A DNA stretch of 64,000 bases from Chryseolinea serpens (GCF_900129725.1 NZ_FQWQ01000001.1:248001-312000); one strand, 5' to 3'; positions 45,985 through 58,558 are shown, counted from the stretch's first letter. Notes: generated by a model not told the origin, from the letters alone. Translations and numbers: made by a program.

Positions 45985-46527
45985 CTATTTAGCTTCGACG
46001 ACCGGAACGGTCGGAGGTTTTCTTTTTAAAATCAGTGAACTAACAAACGCCACCACCAGCCCGATGGGCAGTACTTCAGCATAAGAAATCAAAACGACAA
46101 ACACCGGACGCTTATACATCTCTCTGAACTGCTCCAATTCTTTCGCCTTGTCCGCCAACTCCGAAGCCGTGGCCCCGTTTCTAGTGGCTTGGTGGATGAC
46201 ATGTAAGGTGTACTTGTCCAAAAAGTCGGGGATCAACAGGTAGTAGTAAAACAGCCAAACCACCACATACATGGTCGAGCCCACAAAAGCAATCAACGCG
46301 CCCGTTTTAAACGCCCTGCCCAGGGAAATCACACCATAGAGTTCCTGGTTGCGGTAGTTCCGGATTCCAAAGAAGGTCAGTGAAAAAACAACGACCATGG
46401 CCGTGTAGCCTATCACATCGTTGCTTTCAAAATCCGGGTTGTTACAGATCACATTGACCATGTAGACCATGTGCCCGGTTATGATTGTTCCGAGGATCAA
46501 TCCAAAAATGAAGACGTTTCGTTTCAT
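45985..46527 (-). CDS. DUF4199 membrane protein
   Basis: 180 residues from ATG at 46527. Four transmembrane segments (FIFGLILGTIITGHMVY, MVVVFSLTFFGI, LIAFVGSTMYVVVWLFYYYL, LISYAEVLPIGLVVAFVSSL). The family pattern GIRNYRNQELYGVISLGRAF is typical of DUF4199. Inner membrane, role unknown. It lies 54 bases downstream of the LuxR regulator gene on the same strand and may be cotranscribed. Confidence 0.9.
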   Translation of the reverse strand: MKRNVFIFGLILGTIITGHMVYMVNVICNNPDFESNDVIGYTAMVVVFSLTFFGIRNYRNQELYGVISLGRAFKTGALIAFVGSTMYVVVWLFYYYLLIPDFLDKYTLHVIHQATRNGATASELADKAKELEQFREMYKRPVFVVLISYAEVLPIGLVVAFVSSLILKRKPPTVPVVEAK

Positions 46528-46581
46528 GGTATCTTGTTTTTTAAACAAACCTACAATCCCGGGCACCGGGCGGCTTCATAC

Positions 46582-47115
46582 TTAAGTACCAAAGTTTCCC
46601 GTCTTTGGCGAATTCATACCAAAGGATGAGTTTGCCTGGGGCGTGATTTTCAACCGGTTAGCTTTTTCAAGTGCCTGCGTCCTGTTTTTTACATCCATTT
46701 TTACAAACAGATTCGACACATGGGTTTTGATCGTGCTAAGGGAGAGGCTTAGTTTGTCCGCAATTTCCGCATTGGTGGAGCCTTGTGTCAGGAGTTGCAG
46801 TACTTCGTATTCGCGGGTGGTCAGGTTGAATTTCGCCAGCTCGGTTTCGTTAATGCTGGCATCAACGGGTTGGCTCAGGTAGATCTCCTTTTCGACAACG
46901 ACGGTTTGTATTTTGGGTTTGATCAGCTGCCGGGCTACCCAGATTCCCAGGAGCGTAAAAAAAATGGCGATCAGACCAACATAAACATCCGACGCATTGT
47001 CCGTGATCAGGTACTTCCATTGAAGCCACTTGAGGGCAAACACCAGGAGGGCCATGAGCGCGCCGTACAAAACGATGTGGCGCAGTTTGTGGTATAGGTG
47101 TTTTAAGAAGGTCAT
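46582..47115 (-). CDS. Membrane-anchored LuxR-family transcriptional regulator
   Basis: 177 residues from ATG at 47115 (a TTG at 47127 is possible). Two transmembrane segments (about 14-35 and 45-65) precede a cytoplasmic linker and a GerE-type HTH: LTTREYEVLQLLTQGSTNAEIA, LSLSTIKTHVSNLFVKM. No receiver domain is present. The architecture suggests a membrane-tethered DNA-binding protein sensing the envelope; the DUF4199 gene follows. Confidence 0.88.
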   Translation of the reverse strand: MTFLKHLYHKLRHIVLYGALMALLVFALKWLQWKYLITDNASDVYVGLIAIFFTLLGIWVARQLIKPKIQTVVVEKEIYLSQPVDASINETELAKFNLTTREYEVLQLLTQGSTNAEIADKLSLSLSTIKTHVSNLFVKMDVKNRTQALEKANRLKITPQANSSFGMNSPKTGNFGT

Positions 47116-47316
47116 TGCTTGTTGCAATTTCTGAAATGTCGTCTACAATTGCTACAGCATGACAGGGTTAATCGAGGGTCACGGCGTCGGCTAATCCAGT
47201 TTCCACCAAGGGCTGCAACAAAACCATTTCGATGTTGCGCCAAAAGGACAGCTTAGGCCCATCGTTGGAAAATCCTTCAATGGGAGGCTAATGTATAGAT
47301 GAGTAAAGAATGTGCG

Positions 47317-47958
47317 CTAAACCTCTTTGGTCAGATCATAGATCTCCTGGATAGAGGAAAGTATTTTCGGGAAATCGATTTTCAGGTCGATCAACTTGCC
47401 TGTAGAAACATCAAAAACCCAGCCGTGGATCAATGGAGATTTATTCTTGATGTACGATTTTTGCCAGGTCGCCATTTTAATAACATTTATGCATTGTTCC
47501 TGCACATTTAGTTCGACCAGCCGGTTGTAGCGCTCATCAACGTTGGTAATTTGATTTAATTCATTTTTATGCAGCCGGTAAACGTCCCTGATATTTCGGA
47601 GCCAGGGGTTGAGCACACCCAGGTCTTTGCTTTGCATGGCCGCCTTCACACCGCCACAAAAATAATGGCCACACACCACAATGTGCTTAACCTTCAGATG
47701 CACCACGGCATACTCAACAACGGCCAGCGAGCTATTGTCATTGTTCGGGACCAGGTTGGCGATGTTCCGGTGCACGAACATTTGCCCGGGCTGGGTTCCC
47801 GTGAGTTCTTCGGCGCCCACACGGCTGTCGCTGCAACCGATATATAAGATTTCCGGTGCTTGTCCCTCCGCCAGATTTTTAAAGAAATCGGGGTGAGCCG
47901 CTTTTTTATTTGTGATCCACTTGCTGTTATTTTTGAAGATCTGGTGATATAATGCCAT
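47317..47958 (-). CDS. Beta-class carbonic anhydrase
   Basis: 213 residues, normal. Zinc ligands Cys42, Asp44 (of CSDSR, with Arg46), His98 and Cys101 in VCGHYFCGG match the beta class. MFVHRNIANLV is also standard. It interconverts CO2 and bicarbonate in the cytoplasm. Lone gene, divergent from the exonuclease gene 94 bases away. Confidence 0.96.
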   Translation of the reverse strand: MALYHQIFKNNSKWITNKKAAHPDFFKNLAEGQAPEILYIGCSDSRVGAEELTGTQPGQMFVHRNIANLVPNNDNSSLAVVEYAVVHLKVKHIVVCGHYFCGGVKAAMQSKDLGVLNPWLRNIRDVYRLHKNELNQITNVDERYNRLVELNVQEQCINVIKMATWQKSYIKNKSPLIHGWVFDVSTGKLIDLKIDFPKILSSIQEIYDLTKEV

Positions 47959-48052
47959 AAATTACAATGTGAGGCTCCAATAAATTGATTAAGTAATCCG
48001 CAATTATCGGGCGGGAAATGGTTTTTTCAAAATTGATACACCTAATTACGCC

Positions 48053-48883
48053 ATGATTGTTCATCTCATTGACGGCACCTACGAGCTCTTCCGCCACTTC
48101 TACGGCCTGCGCAGCTTCAACAAAGGCAAGGACAAATCCTTTGGCGCCATGGCGGGTGTGTTGAATGGTGTGTTGCAGATGATCGACGAGGGAGCGACCC
48201 ACGTGGGTGTCGCCACCGATCACGTGATCGAATCCTTTCGCAATGATCTTTGGCCCGACTATAAAACCGGCGAAGGCATGGAGCCGGCGCTGGTCAGGCA
48301 ATTCCATCCCCTGGAGAAAGCCCTGGCATCGATGGGGGTGGTGGTATGGCCGATGGTGGAGCTGGAGGCAGACGATGCGCTGGCCTCTGCAGCGCACCTG
48401 GCGGCGGCCGATCCCCGCGTTTTGAAAGTTTGCATCTGGACACCCGATAAGGATCTCGCCCAATGCGTACGCGAAGACCGGGTCGTGCAGATCGATCGGC
48501 GGGCCAAAGCGATCCGGGACGCCAACGCGGTGCGCAAAAAGTTTGGTGTGCCTCCATCACTCATTCCCGATTTTCTCGCGCTTGTCGGCGACAGTGCCGA
48601 TGGCTATCCCGGCATCACCGGCATCGGAAAGACCGGCGCGGCGCAGCTGTTGAACCAATATGGTCCCATCGAGGTTTTCCCGGAAAAGGTGCTGGCCGAA
48701 CAACGCGAACAGGCCTTGCTGTTCAAACGCCTCGCCACGCTGAGGACCGATGCAACACTCTTTAGCGATGTCGATGAACTCCGTTGGCTTGGCCCCACAG
48801 CGGCTTTCGCTGAGCTCACGACAAAAATAGGGGAGCCTCGTTTGCTGGCCCGGGCGAACGCCTTAGCGGCGAAAGTGGCTTGA
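48053..48883 (+). CDS. Stand-alone 5'-3' exonuclease / flap endonuclease
   Basis: 276 residues of the FEN fold. Metal ligands are visible in HLIDGTYELFRHFYG, ELEADDALAS, TPDKDLAQ and GDSADGYPGI, with the helix-hairpin-helix ITGIGKTGAAQLL after them. It resembles the 5' nuclease domain of DNA polymerase I but is separate, like ExoIX (Xni) and phage T5-type enzymes. Cytoplasmic; likely trims flaps or RNA primers. Confidence 0.9.
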   Translation: MIVHLIDGTYELFRHFYGLRSFNKGKDKSFGAMAGVLNGVLQMIDEGATHVGVATDHVIESFRNDLWPDYKTGEGMEPALVRQFHPLEKALASMGVVVWPMVELEADDALASAAHLAAADPRVLKVCIWTPDKDLAQCVREDRVVQIDRRAKAIRDANAVRKKFGVPPSLIPDFLALVGDSADGYPGITGIGKTGAAQLLNQYGPIEVFPEKVLAEQREQALLFKRLATLRTDATLFSDVDELRWLGPTAAFAELTTKIGEPRLLARANALAAKVA

Positions 48884-49001
48884 TGACAATCAGGAAGATC
48901 AACGGCTTTGAGCGAGCCGATTTTTCGAAGCACATTTGCTGTGAAGGGGAAGCCGATGTTAGACGTCAGTGATACGGCTCGCGGTTGACCTGCGGTGAAT
49001 T

Positions 49002-49655
49002 CTATTTTTTTAAGTATATGGAAAACCCCATACTGGAATCCTTTATACTATATTCCTTAAAATCGGTTTGCAAGATAAAGGCTTCAAATTCTTTTCGGGT
49101 GTAAGCCCCGTTCCGCTGGATCACACTGGCGATGGATGCGCTAATGCCCTTGAGTCCAAAATTGTTTACAAACGCTTTCATCGCTTCCCGCGAAGCATTC
49201 CGGTTCAAGTCCATGATCAAAGCGGTGCCGCCGGGTTTTAACACCCGGTTGAATTCATTCAAACACTTTATCGGTTCCTTGAAATTTTTAAAGGCCAGCA
49301 CGCAAATAATGAAATTGAAGGTGCGGTCATGGAAAGGCATCGCCGACGCACTGCCTTGTAAGAAATCAACGGCAACACCGGCTTGCTTTGCGTTGTCGGA
49401 GGCGATGGTCACGCAGTCCTTGCTGATGTCCATGCCTGTGATCTTATATTTTCCCAACTTGGCTAGTTCAATGGAAAGATGGCCCGTCCCCGGGGCTACT
49501 TCCAGCACGGCATCGCCATCTTTGATATGCCGGGCTACCTCTTTTGCCTCCTCCTTTATTTCCCGGATCCGGTATTCGCGGGAAATCTTGTCGTAGTAAT
49601 TCACTTGTGCGCCTTCCATCCCCAAATCCTTGAAGCGCCTGACAAATCTCATCAT
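49002..49655 (-). CDS. Class I SAM-dependent methyltransferase
   Basis: 217 residues from ATG at 49655 (a second Met follows). The SAM motif VLEVAPGTGHLS (E-x-A/G-x-G-x-G form) is followed by GMDISKD, the central NFIICVLAFKNF and LKPGGTALIMDL. UbiE-like core. Unlike typical family members the N-terminus has a basic helix (RFVRRFKDLG). Acceptor unknown, no clear operon. Longer open frame exists upstream. Confidence 0.85.
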   Translation of the reverse strand: MMRFVRRFKDLGMEGAQVNYYDKISREYRIREIKEEAKEVARHIKDGDAVLEVAPGTGHLSIELAKLGKYKITGMDISKDCVTIASDNAKQAGVAVDFLQGSASAMPFHDRTFNFIICVLAFKNFKEPIKCLNEFNRVLKPGGTALIMDLNRNASREAMKAFVNNFGLKGISASIASVIQRNGAYTRKEFEAFILQTDFKEYSIKDSSMGFSIYLKK

Positions 49656-49815
49656 ACTGCTTTTTTTGATTGGTGCTACGCGGTCTCTGTTGTCGGTTCG
49701 GTTTCGTTCCGGCAATATTTACGTTTGTCGAAAAGGTTTGTTGCCCATTCGTTCTGAGCGGTAAAAAAAGCTTTGTGCTTGCTCCCCAGTCTTGGGGGAT
49801 GATTGTTAGTGGTGA

Positions 49816-50979
49816 CTATCGTTTGACATGGTGTATGATCCATTGGGATATTTCATCCAATGCCTTTGGTGAAAATGTTTGCTCTATTTTCACGTATTCG
49901 TCAATCATTCCGGTATGGCATTCTTGAAACATGTGATTCAGACCCGGTAACTCTTTTACGCTAACGTCAGTATTTCCTCCCGACCTCAGCGCGCTTTCAA
50001 TCGCCTGTAGATTTTCAACGGATGGTGCCTGAACGTCCTTATCGCCCGTAAGGGCAAGCACCGGGCATTTCACTTTCTCCAAAGTTGCTTTTGGATCATA
50101 GGTCAAAAAATATTTGAACCAAGGGCTTGTCAACATAGTGATCTGGCGTGAAATAAATTCGTCTTTCGTCATGCCGGCCGGTAACTGATCGGCCGGAATC
50201 TGATCTTTAGTTTCCAGGGCAAATTTCTGCAACGCGATGCTGAGGCTTTTTTCATCTTCCGAGTTGACGATTAGCCCCGTTAGCGTCTCCATGTATTTTT
50301 TTGATTTCTGAATCTCGCTTTCGGGCTTTCCCAGTTTCCGTTCAAGCAATTCTTGCCTTTTCGCTAACAGTTCGCCTCCTGGGATACCCGGTCCTGCCAG
50401 CATGACGATAAAACGGATGTCAGTTGATCTTGTCGCAACCATCGGCGCAATCATGGCGCCGTCACTATGGCCTATCAATCCGATATTTTCAGCATCAATC
50501 TCTTTTCTTGATTTCAGGAACTGAACAGCGCTCTCCACGTCAGTGGCAAAATCCAGCGAGGTGCCTGATGGGTAATCCCCGGTTGACTTTTCAAAACCGC
50601 GATCATCGTATCTGAGCACAGCAATTCCGAGGCGGGTCAGGTGATCGGCCAAGATGAAAAACGGTTTATGTCCTATCCATTCACTGTCCCTGTTTTGTGG
50701 TCCGTAGCCAGAGATGAGTATCACGGCCGGGTATTTTTGACTCGCATTATCGGGGACAGTCAGCGTGCCGGAAAGCGTGATATGAGCCGTCGCATTGTTG
50801 AAGGAAATTTCTTCGGCCCGGTAGGGAAATGGACCTGTCGGTTCTTGTGGCCGGTTTGGACGTCCTGAATTTTTCAAATAAAAGTAACCCGTCACGGCAA
50901 CCACCAGGAGCACAACAGCGGTCAGAAGCAAAAATGTTTTTTTACGGGCGCCAGGGTACGCCGATTTCACTTTGTCCAT
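49816..50979 (-). CDS. Membrane-anchored alpha/beta hydrolase
   Basis: 387 residues with an N-terminal anchor helix (about 16-34: LLLTAVVLLVVAVTGYFYL). The hydrolase core has the elbow GLIGHSDGAM (Ser172), VLRYDDRGFEKSTG in front, ALTGDKDVQAP for the acid and GLNHMFQ for the His. It fits the BAAT/dienelactone-like family of periplasmic esterases/peptidases. Substrate unknown. Confidence 0.87.
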   Translation of the reverse strand: MDKVKSAYPGARKKTFLLLTAVVLLVVAVTGYFYLKNSGRPNRPQEPTGPFPYRAEEISFNNATAHITLSGTLTVPDNASQKYPAVILISGYGPQNRDSEWIGHKPFFILADHLTRLGIAVLRYDDRGFEKSTGDYPSGTSLDFATDVESAVQFLKSRKEIDAENIGLIGHSDGAMIAPMVATRSTDIRFIVMLAGPGIPGGELLAKRQELLERKLGKPESEIQKSKKYMETLTGLIVNSEDEKSLSIALQKFALETKDQIPADQLPAGMTKDEFISRQITMLTSPWFKYFLTYDPKATLEKVKCPVLALTGDKDVQAPSVENLQAIESALRSGGNTDVSVKELPGLNHMFQECHTGMIDEYVKIEQTFSPKALDEISQWIIHHVKR

Positions 50980-51051
50980 TAGGCTAAGATAAACAATCTC
51001 CAGAATTGCCGGTTTTACGAATTAGCCTCTGATACAAAATTCACGGAAGTA

Positions 51052-52977
51052 CTATCCGACAAACACCGGGAACGAAACAAAGAACTCGCTTCCTTCTCCC
51101 GGGCTGCTTTTCACGGAGATATCGCCGTTGTTTTCTTTCATGAGTTCTTTACACAACAGCAACCCAATGCCGGTGCCCTTCTCATTTTTCGTGCCGGCTT
51201 GTGTTTTTGATCGGTTCATGGTGAACAATTTCTCCTGGATATCGGCGGGCATCCCAATGCCTTGGTCTCGCACGGAAATCAATACGGTGTCTCCGTTCAC
51301 CGCTGCCTTCACGGTGATGTCGCTGTTCGGATGACTGAATTTAATGCTGTTGGAAATCAGATTCCGGATCACGGTATCGATCGCCTGAAAATCGGCGTAG
51401 CCAAAAACCTCATCGCCTGTGGGATGAACCAGCCTTACGCCCTTGCTCTCAGCAATAGATTTATACAGGGAGATGTTCTTTTGAATCACCGTTGAAGTAT
51501 TGAGCTTGTCGAAGGTCCACATCCTTTTCTTGGAGGTGGTCATGGACCATTCCAGGATGTTGTTGATCAATTCTGTGAGGTTGTCAAGCGACGTATCCAC
51601 TTTCTTCTTGATGTCTTTTGTTTCATCGGCGGTCAGGCTGTCGGCGTGGTTGAACAAGAGATACGAAAGCCCTTTCAGTGAATTTAAAGGCGAACGCAGG
51701 TCGTGCGACAGGATGGAGAAGAACCGGTCCTTGTCCTTGTTGAGTTTGTCGAGATCATCTTTCTGTTGTTCGATCTCTTTGTTCTTGTTGGCGAGACTGT
51801 CGCGGGCCGTCTTGGTGGTGCGATAGGCATAGTAGATCAGCCCCAGGATCAGCAACAGGAACACAATGCTGCCCGACAGCGTGTAGGTGACGAGTGCGTT
51901 GTTTCTCGCCCTGGCCTCGTGAAGTTCCTTGTCTTTTTTGAGCAGGACGATTTCGCGTTCCTTTTCCTCTACGTTGAATTTTCCCTTGAGCTCCTCCAAT
52001 GTAGCCTTATGGTTCTTGTTGTTCAGGCTGTCGGCCAGCTGGTTGTATATTTTTTGATAGGCAAGCGAAGATTTGTAATTCCCGGCGTGCTCGTCGAGCT
52101 CTGCAATGAGCTTGCTGCAGCGCGACATGGTAGACAGTTCGTTGATCTCTTTTGATATTTCAAAACCCCGTAATGCGAGTTTTCGCGCCTCGGCGAATTT
52201 TCCCTCACCCTGTTTCACCCGGGCCATGGCCAGGTAGTTCGGTCCCTGGACTTGCTTGTCGTTTGTGAGGCGATAGATGCTGTCGGCTTTTTTATAGTAA
52301 CCCATCGCCTCATCCCAAGCCTGGTGGGTTTCGGCAATCGAGCCCAGGTTGGTGTAGCCTCTGGAAATGCCATAGAGATCTTTGCGCTTGATCTTGATAT
52401 TCAGCGACTGGATAAAGTAGTCCTTGGCCGAAGCCTCATCTTTCATTTCCTGGTAGATGATGCCAATGTTATTGAGCGCATACGATTCTCCTTTTTCATC
52501 ACCGGTTTGTTTGAAGATCTCCAGCGCTTGCTTGAAATAGTCGAGTGAATTTTTAAAGTCGCCCGAGTTCGCATAAATGATGCTGATGTCGTTGAGCGAA
52601 TTGGCGATCTGAACGTTGTCGCCGATTTCACGATAGAGCTTGAGGGCATCGAACATGTGGCCGAGCGCCTCCACCTCTTTGTTCTGGTCGCGCTTGAGCC
52701 GTCCGATGTGGAGCATGGCGTCGGCACGGCCTTTCGTGTAGTTGATCCGTTCCGACTTTTCGAGTGATTCCAGTGCATACGCCATGGCGGAATCCATCTG
52801 GTAGCCCTCATAGGTCATCGCCAGGGTGAGCAGAATTCCAATTTCTGCCGTATCGGAAGCGGCCCGGCTAAGTTCTGATTTTAGTCGTTCAATTTTTTCC
52901 GCTTTCTGAGCGTGGACGGAAAAGGGGAGAAGGGCGGCCAAAAGCCAAACGGCAAAAATAACAGGGTTTCGCATCAT
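51052..52977 (-). CDS. TPR-containing membrane sensor histidine kinase
   Basis: 641 residues from ATG at 52977 (signal peptide about 1-24). Seven or so TPR repeats fill the periplasmic part (about 40-330: YANSGDFKNSLDYFKQAL, LGSIAETHQAWDEAMGYYKK), then a TM helix (362-384), a coiled coil, the HisKA box with His425 (FFSILSHDLRSPL) and the HATPase (LISNSIKF, VRDQGIGM, GTGIGLLLCKEL). Such TPR kinases sense unknown periplasmic cues. No response regulator next to it. Confidence 0.93.
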   Translation of the reverse strand: MMRNPVIFAVWLLAALLPFSVHAQKAEKIERLKSELSRAASDTAEIGILLTLAMTYEGYQMDSAMAYALESLEKSERINYTKGRADAMLHIGRLKRDQNKEVEALGHMFDALKLYREIGDNVQIANSLNDISIIYANSGDFKNSLDYFKQALEIFKQTGDEKGESYALNNIGIIYQEMKDEASAKDYFIQSLNIKIKRKDLYGISRGYTNLGSIAETHQAWDEAMGYYKKADSIYRLTNDKQVQGPNYLAMARVKQGEGKFAEARKLALRGFEISKEINELSTMSRCSKLIAELDEHAGNYKSSLAYQKIYNQLADSLNNKNHKATLEELKGKFNVEEKEREIVLLKKDKELHEARARNNALVTYTLSGSIVFLLLILGLIYYAYRTTKTARDSLANKNKEIEQQKDDLDKLNKDKDRFFSILSHDLRSPLNSLKGLSYLLFNHADSLTADETKDIKKKVDTSLDNLTELINNILEWSMTTSKKRMWTFDKLNTSTVIQKNISLYKSIAESKGVRLVHPTGDEVFGYADFQAIDTVIRNLISNSIKFSHPNSDITVKAAVNGDTVLISVRDQGIGMPADIQEKLFTMNRSKTQAGTKNEKGTGIGLLLCKELMKENNGDISVKSSPGEGSEFFVSFPVFVG

Positions 52978-53111
52978 GATCTCTGGTCTGGGTACGGCGA
53001 ATAGAACGTTGCAGTAAATATAATTCAATAATCATGTTCGTCATCTGTTTTTGCCACTTTGAATTGAGAGTGCCTTGCTGGAAGGAAATGTAGGCAGACC
53101 GTTCATCACAT

Positions 53112-53141
53112 AAAAAAGGTGGCCCGTTGCCAGGCCACCTC
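53112..53141 (-). terminator. Intrinsic terminator of katG
   Basis: On the minus strand AGGTGGCC and GGCCACCT pair around CTGGCAACG-like loop bases and are followed by TTTTTT. Directly beyond the katG stop. Confidence 0.9.
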
Positions 53142-53170
53142 TAAACATTTTTTCAAATACGATCCTGACA

Positions 53171-55597
<2,427 letters not shown>

Positions 55598-56389
55598 TCA
55601 AAGCAGCGAAGTCCCCGAGGCGGGAGACTTCGCTGCGACGATGAACGCGATGCCGCTGTAGGCGAGGGCAATGCCGGCGCTGGTGATCTCGCTCGCCAGG
55701 TAAGGCAGGGGAGATACGACGATCCTGGGGATGTGGAGAATCACGAACCATGTTAAAATCATCGCGCCTAAAAGGGTGGCGGCCAGTTTGCGTTTTATGT
55801 TCAGAATAATAGCAATGCCCGAGGCGAGTAGTGCCAGGCCGGTGAAATAGATCCAGAACACGTGGGCGGGCACCCACGATGGAACGTAGTCTGCTGCCTC
55901 GTTGGCATAAAGAAAATGATCGAAGCTAAAACTGATGATGGTTATGGCAAACAGCATGGACCCGAAAGGAATGGGCTTCGCCAGGAACCGGAAGAGTGGG
56001 CTTTCACCTTTTTGCGGGTAGCCGCCGGCGATGACATAGGCGCCACTGCACAAGGCCAGTTCTTTTGCGGCATTCTCCCAATCTCCAAAATGCATGTAGT
56101 TTGGGCTGACCATAAGTTGATAGGGGATAAAGTAAAAACAGAAGATCAACAGCAGCACACTTCCCAGCAGGAGCGCAGCGGGCCGGGTCTTTTTTTCAAA
56201 CACGATGCAAGCTCCAGCCAAAACCAGCAGGATGCCGGAAACCGCGGCGATCACGGCCAGGCCGGGCATCCCGGAATGTTTTGGAGGCAAGAGCATGTAG
56301 GGGAAATCATGATAGTAGAGCACATGTAACCCCATCTCCATGATGACGATGCCATAGAAAATGCGGCCGAGGTTCAATAGTGTTCCCAT
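55598..56389 (-). CDS. DoxX-like integral membrane protein
   Basis: 263 residues from ATG at 56389 (the longer frame is not membrane-like). Eight hydrophobic segments in two similar halves (GRIFYGIVIMEMGLHVLYYH, FGSMLFAITIISFSFDHFLY and so on) resemble a duplicated DoxX/SURF4-like fold. Inner membrane. The last ~13 codons (AAKSPASGTSLL) lie inside a palindrome (GCAGCGAAGTC 55603-55613 / GACTTCGCTGC 55626-55636), so the C-terminus is partly repeat-derived. Role unknown. Confidence 0.78.
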   Translation of the reverse strand: MGTLLNLGRIFYGIVIMEMGLHVLYYHDFPYMLLPPKHSGMPGLAVIAAVSGILLVLAGACIVFEKKTRPAALLLGSVLLLIFCFYFIPYQLMVSPNYMHFGDWENAAKELALCSGAYVIAGGYPQKGESPLFRFLAKPIPFGSMLFAITIISFSFDHFLYANEAADYVPSWVPAHVFWIYFTGLALLASGIAIILNIKRKLAATLLGAMILTWFVILHIPRIVVSPLPYLASEITSAGIALAYSGIAFIVAAKSPASGTSLL

Positions 56390-56760
56390 ACGATCCGATG
56401 GTTTTATTGAGTGTGATGAAGATAACAAATCGTCATAACATAGTCTCCGGGTTCGGGAGCGTTGTTGGCCTGTACACGGCAAACTCACATAGGTTGGGGG
56501 GTACGGTCGTTGCAGGGTTGACCTGCAACAGGGGCGAGCTCCACCCAGAGACACAACGCCCGGGTTACGCATACCCAAAGTCAAGGAAAGCTGGAATCGG
56601 ATGATGCATTGGCCCGGCGCGCCAGTCTGCCAGGGATGCCCTCTCGTGAACGAGCGTCGGAAGAAGCATCATCAACGTGCACCATTCACCTCCGGCGTAA
56701 CCTGTACTCCTTTTGTGTAAATTGTAGAAGGGTATTCTCTAAAGTTTGAAAGCTTATATC
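56390..56760. other. Gene-free stretch upstream of both flanking genes
   Basis: About 370 bases between the divergent DoxX-like and esterase genes. GC-rich at 56520-56640, AT-rich near 56705-56760. No confident promoter or repeat seen. Confidence 0.4.
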
Positions 56761-58530
56761 ATGAAAGGAACATTATTCATCCTGCTTTTTCTTTTTGCCG
56801 GACGCGTCCTGGCACAATCCACTCCGGAAACCTATCCGGTCGACCCGGCCTCCGAAGAACAAGCCGGCGTGCCAAAAGGGGAGATTCTGAAGTTCACATT
56901 TGAAGAATCCAGGATCTTTCCGGGAACGACGCGCGAGATCAGCGTGTACATACCGACTCAATACAAAGGCGATAAACCCGCCTGTGTTTATGTGAACCAG
57001 GATGGCATCCAGTGGAAGGCGCCTACGGTTTTTGATAACCTCATTGCAAAGAACGAAATGCCCGTGACCATTGGCATTTTTGTAACGCCCGGAAAAGTAT
57101 TGGCAAAGAGCAATGAAGCGCTTGACCGTTTCAATAGAAGCTTTGAGTATGATGGGCTAGGGGACAAGTACGGACGGTTTTTGCTGGATGAGGTTTTTCC
57201 ATTTGTCGAGCGTCAGAAAGCAACCGATGGCAGACCGTTGCGCCTTTCGCATAACGGCAACGACCGGGCGATCGGCGGGTCCAGCAGCGGGGCCGTTTGT
57301 GCGTTCACGGCCGCGTGGACGTTGCCGGAGGAGTTTTCAAGAGTATTCAGTGCCATCGGTACATATGTTGGACTGCGTGGCGCCGACCGTTATGATATCT
57401 TGGTGAGAAAACACGAACCCAAGCCCATACGCATCTTTATGCAGGATGGGGCCAGCGATCTCAATATCTACGCAGGCGATTGGTGGAAAGCCAACGAATC
57501 GATGGAACGGGCGTTGACCTTTGCGGGCTACGACGTTAACCATGTCTGGGGCAACGGCGGGCACAATGGCCAGCAGGGCACCTCCGTCTTTCCGGAAGCG
57601 ATGCGCTGGCTGTGGAGAGACTATCCCAAACCGATCCGTACGGGGCAAAGCAAAAATCAATTCCTGGTAGACATCCTGGCCGAGGACAAAGGCTGGGAGT
57701 TGGTGGGTGAGAACTACGGATTCACCGAGGGCATCGCGGTGAATGCAAAGGGCGAGGTATTTTTTCAGGACATCCCCAATGCAAAAACGTATAAGATCGG
57801 TCCCAATGGCAAACCCGAAGTGTACATCGCCGATTCAAAAAAGGCCAGCGGCACAACGTTCTCCACGGCCGGCGACATGATCACCATCACGGGCGGATGG
57901 TCGGAACCGCCCACAAAAGAAGTCCATCTGTATAAGACACCTGGCAGCTACACCGTGGTGGCTGCGGAAACGCCGGGCAACGATGTTTCGATTTCGTTTA
58001 ACGGGAACCTATACGTCACGTCGCCCGACGGCCGGGAGCGTCCCAGTAAATTGTATCTCATCAAACCCAACGGCGAGAAGAGCATCGTTGATGAAGGGCT
58101 GAAACTTGCCAACGGCCTCTGTCTCTCGCCCGATCAAACGCAACTCTATGTAACGGAATCGGCAACCCATTGGGTATGGGTTTACCAGATCCAACCCGAC
58201 GGCACCTTATCGCACAAACAAAAATACGGCTGGCTTCACGTACGCGACGAAGACGAAAATGCCTGGAGCGATGGCTTGAAATGCGACCGGGCCGGCCGGA
58301 TCTACGTCACCAGCCTCAGCGGCATCCAGGTGATGGATCAATTGGGCCGGGTGAACGCCATCCTCCCCATCCCCAAAACAAAAGGCCAGGCCTCCAATCT
58401 CTGTTTCGGAGGCCCTGATTTTGATATACTCTATGTCACCTGCCACGACAAGGTATTTAAGCGAAAGCTGAAAGTGAAAGGGGCTAATAATTTTGAAAAA
58501 CCGATAAAGCCCGACAACCCGAAACTGTGA
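56761..58530 (+). CDS. Secreted esterase fused to an SMP-30/gluconolactonase domain
   Basis: 589 residues from ATG at 56761, which begins the signal peptide (1-19). The first domain (about 45-290) is an enterochelin-esterase/esterase-D-like hydrolase with nucleophile Ser175 in GGSSSGA. The second (about 305-560) is an SMP-30/gluconolactonase six-bladed propeller (ENYGFTEGIAVNAKGEVFFQ, LCLSPDQTQLYVTESA, DGLKCDRAGRIYVTS). Both act on ester or lactone bonds, so the pair may release and open a sugar lactone in the periplasm (inference). A terminator follows. Confidence 0.88.
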   Translation: MKGTLFILLFLFAGRVLAQSTPETYPVDPASEEQAGVPKGEILKFTFEESRIFPGTTREISVYIPTQYKGDKPACVYVNQDGIQWKAPTVFDNLIAKNEMPVTIGIFVTPGKVLAKSNEALDRFNRSFEYDGLGDKYGRFLLDEVFPFVERQKATDGRPLRLSHNGNDRAIGGSSSGAVCAFTAAWTLPEEFSRVFSAIGTYVGLRGADRYDILVRKHEPKPIRIFMQDGASDLNIYAGDWWKANESMERALTFAGYDVNHVWGNGGHNGQQGTSVFPEAMRWLWRDYPKPIRTGQSKNQFLVDILAEDKGWELVGENYGFTEGIAVNAKGEVFFQDIPNAKTYKIGPNGKPEVYIADSKKASGTTFSTAGDMITITGGWSEPPTKEVHLYKTPGSYTVVAAETPGNDVSISFNGNLYVTSPDGRERPSKLYLIKPNGEKSIVDEGLKLANGLCLSPDQTQLYVTESATHWVWVYQIQPDGTLSHKQKYGWLHVRDEDENAWSDGLKCDRAGRIYVTSLSGIQVMDQLGRVNAILPIPKTKGQASNLCFGGPDFDILYVTCHDKVFKRKLKVKGANNFEKPIKPDNPKL

Positions 58531-58558
58531 GTCGCCGAAGATAAGTCTCCCGCCGCCG

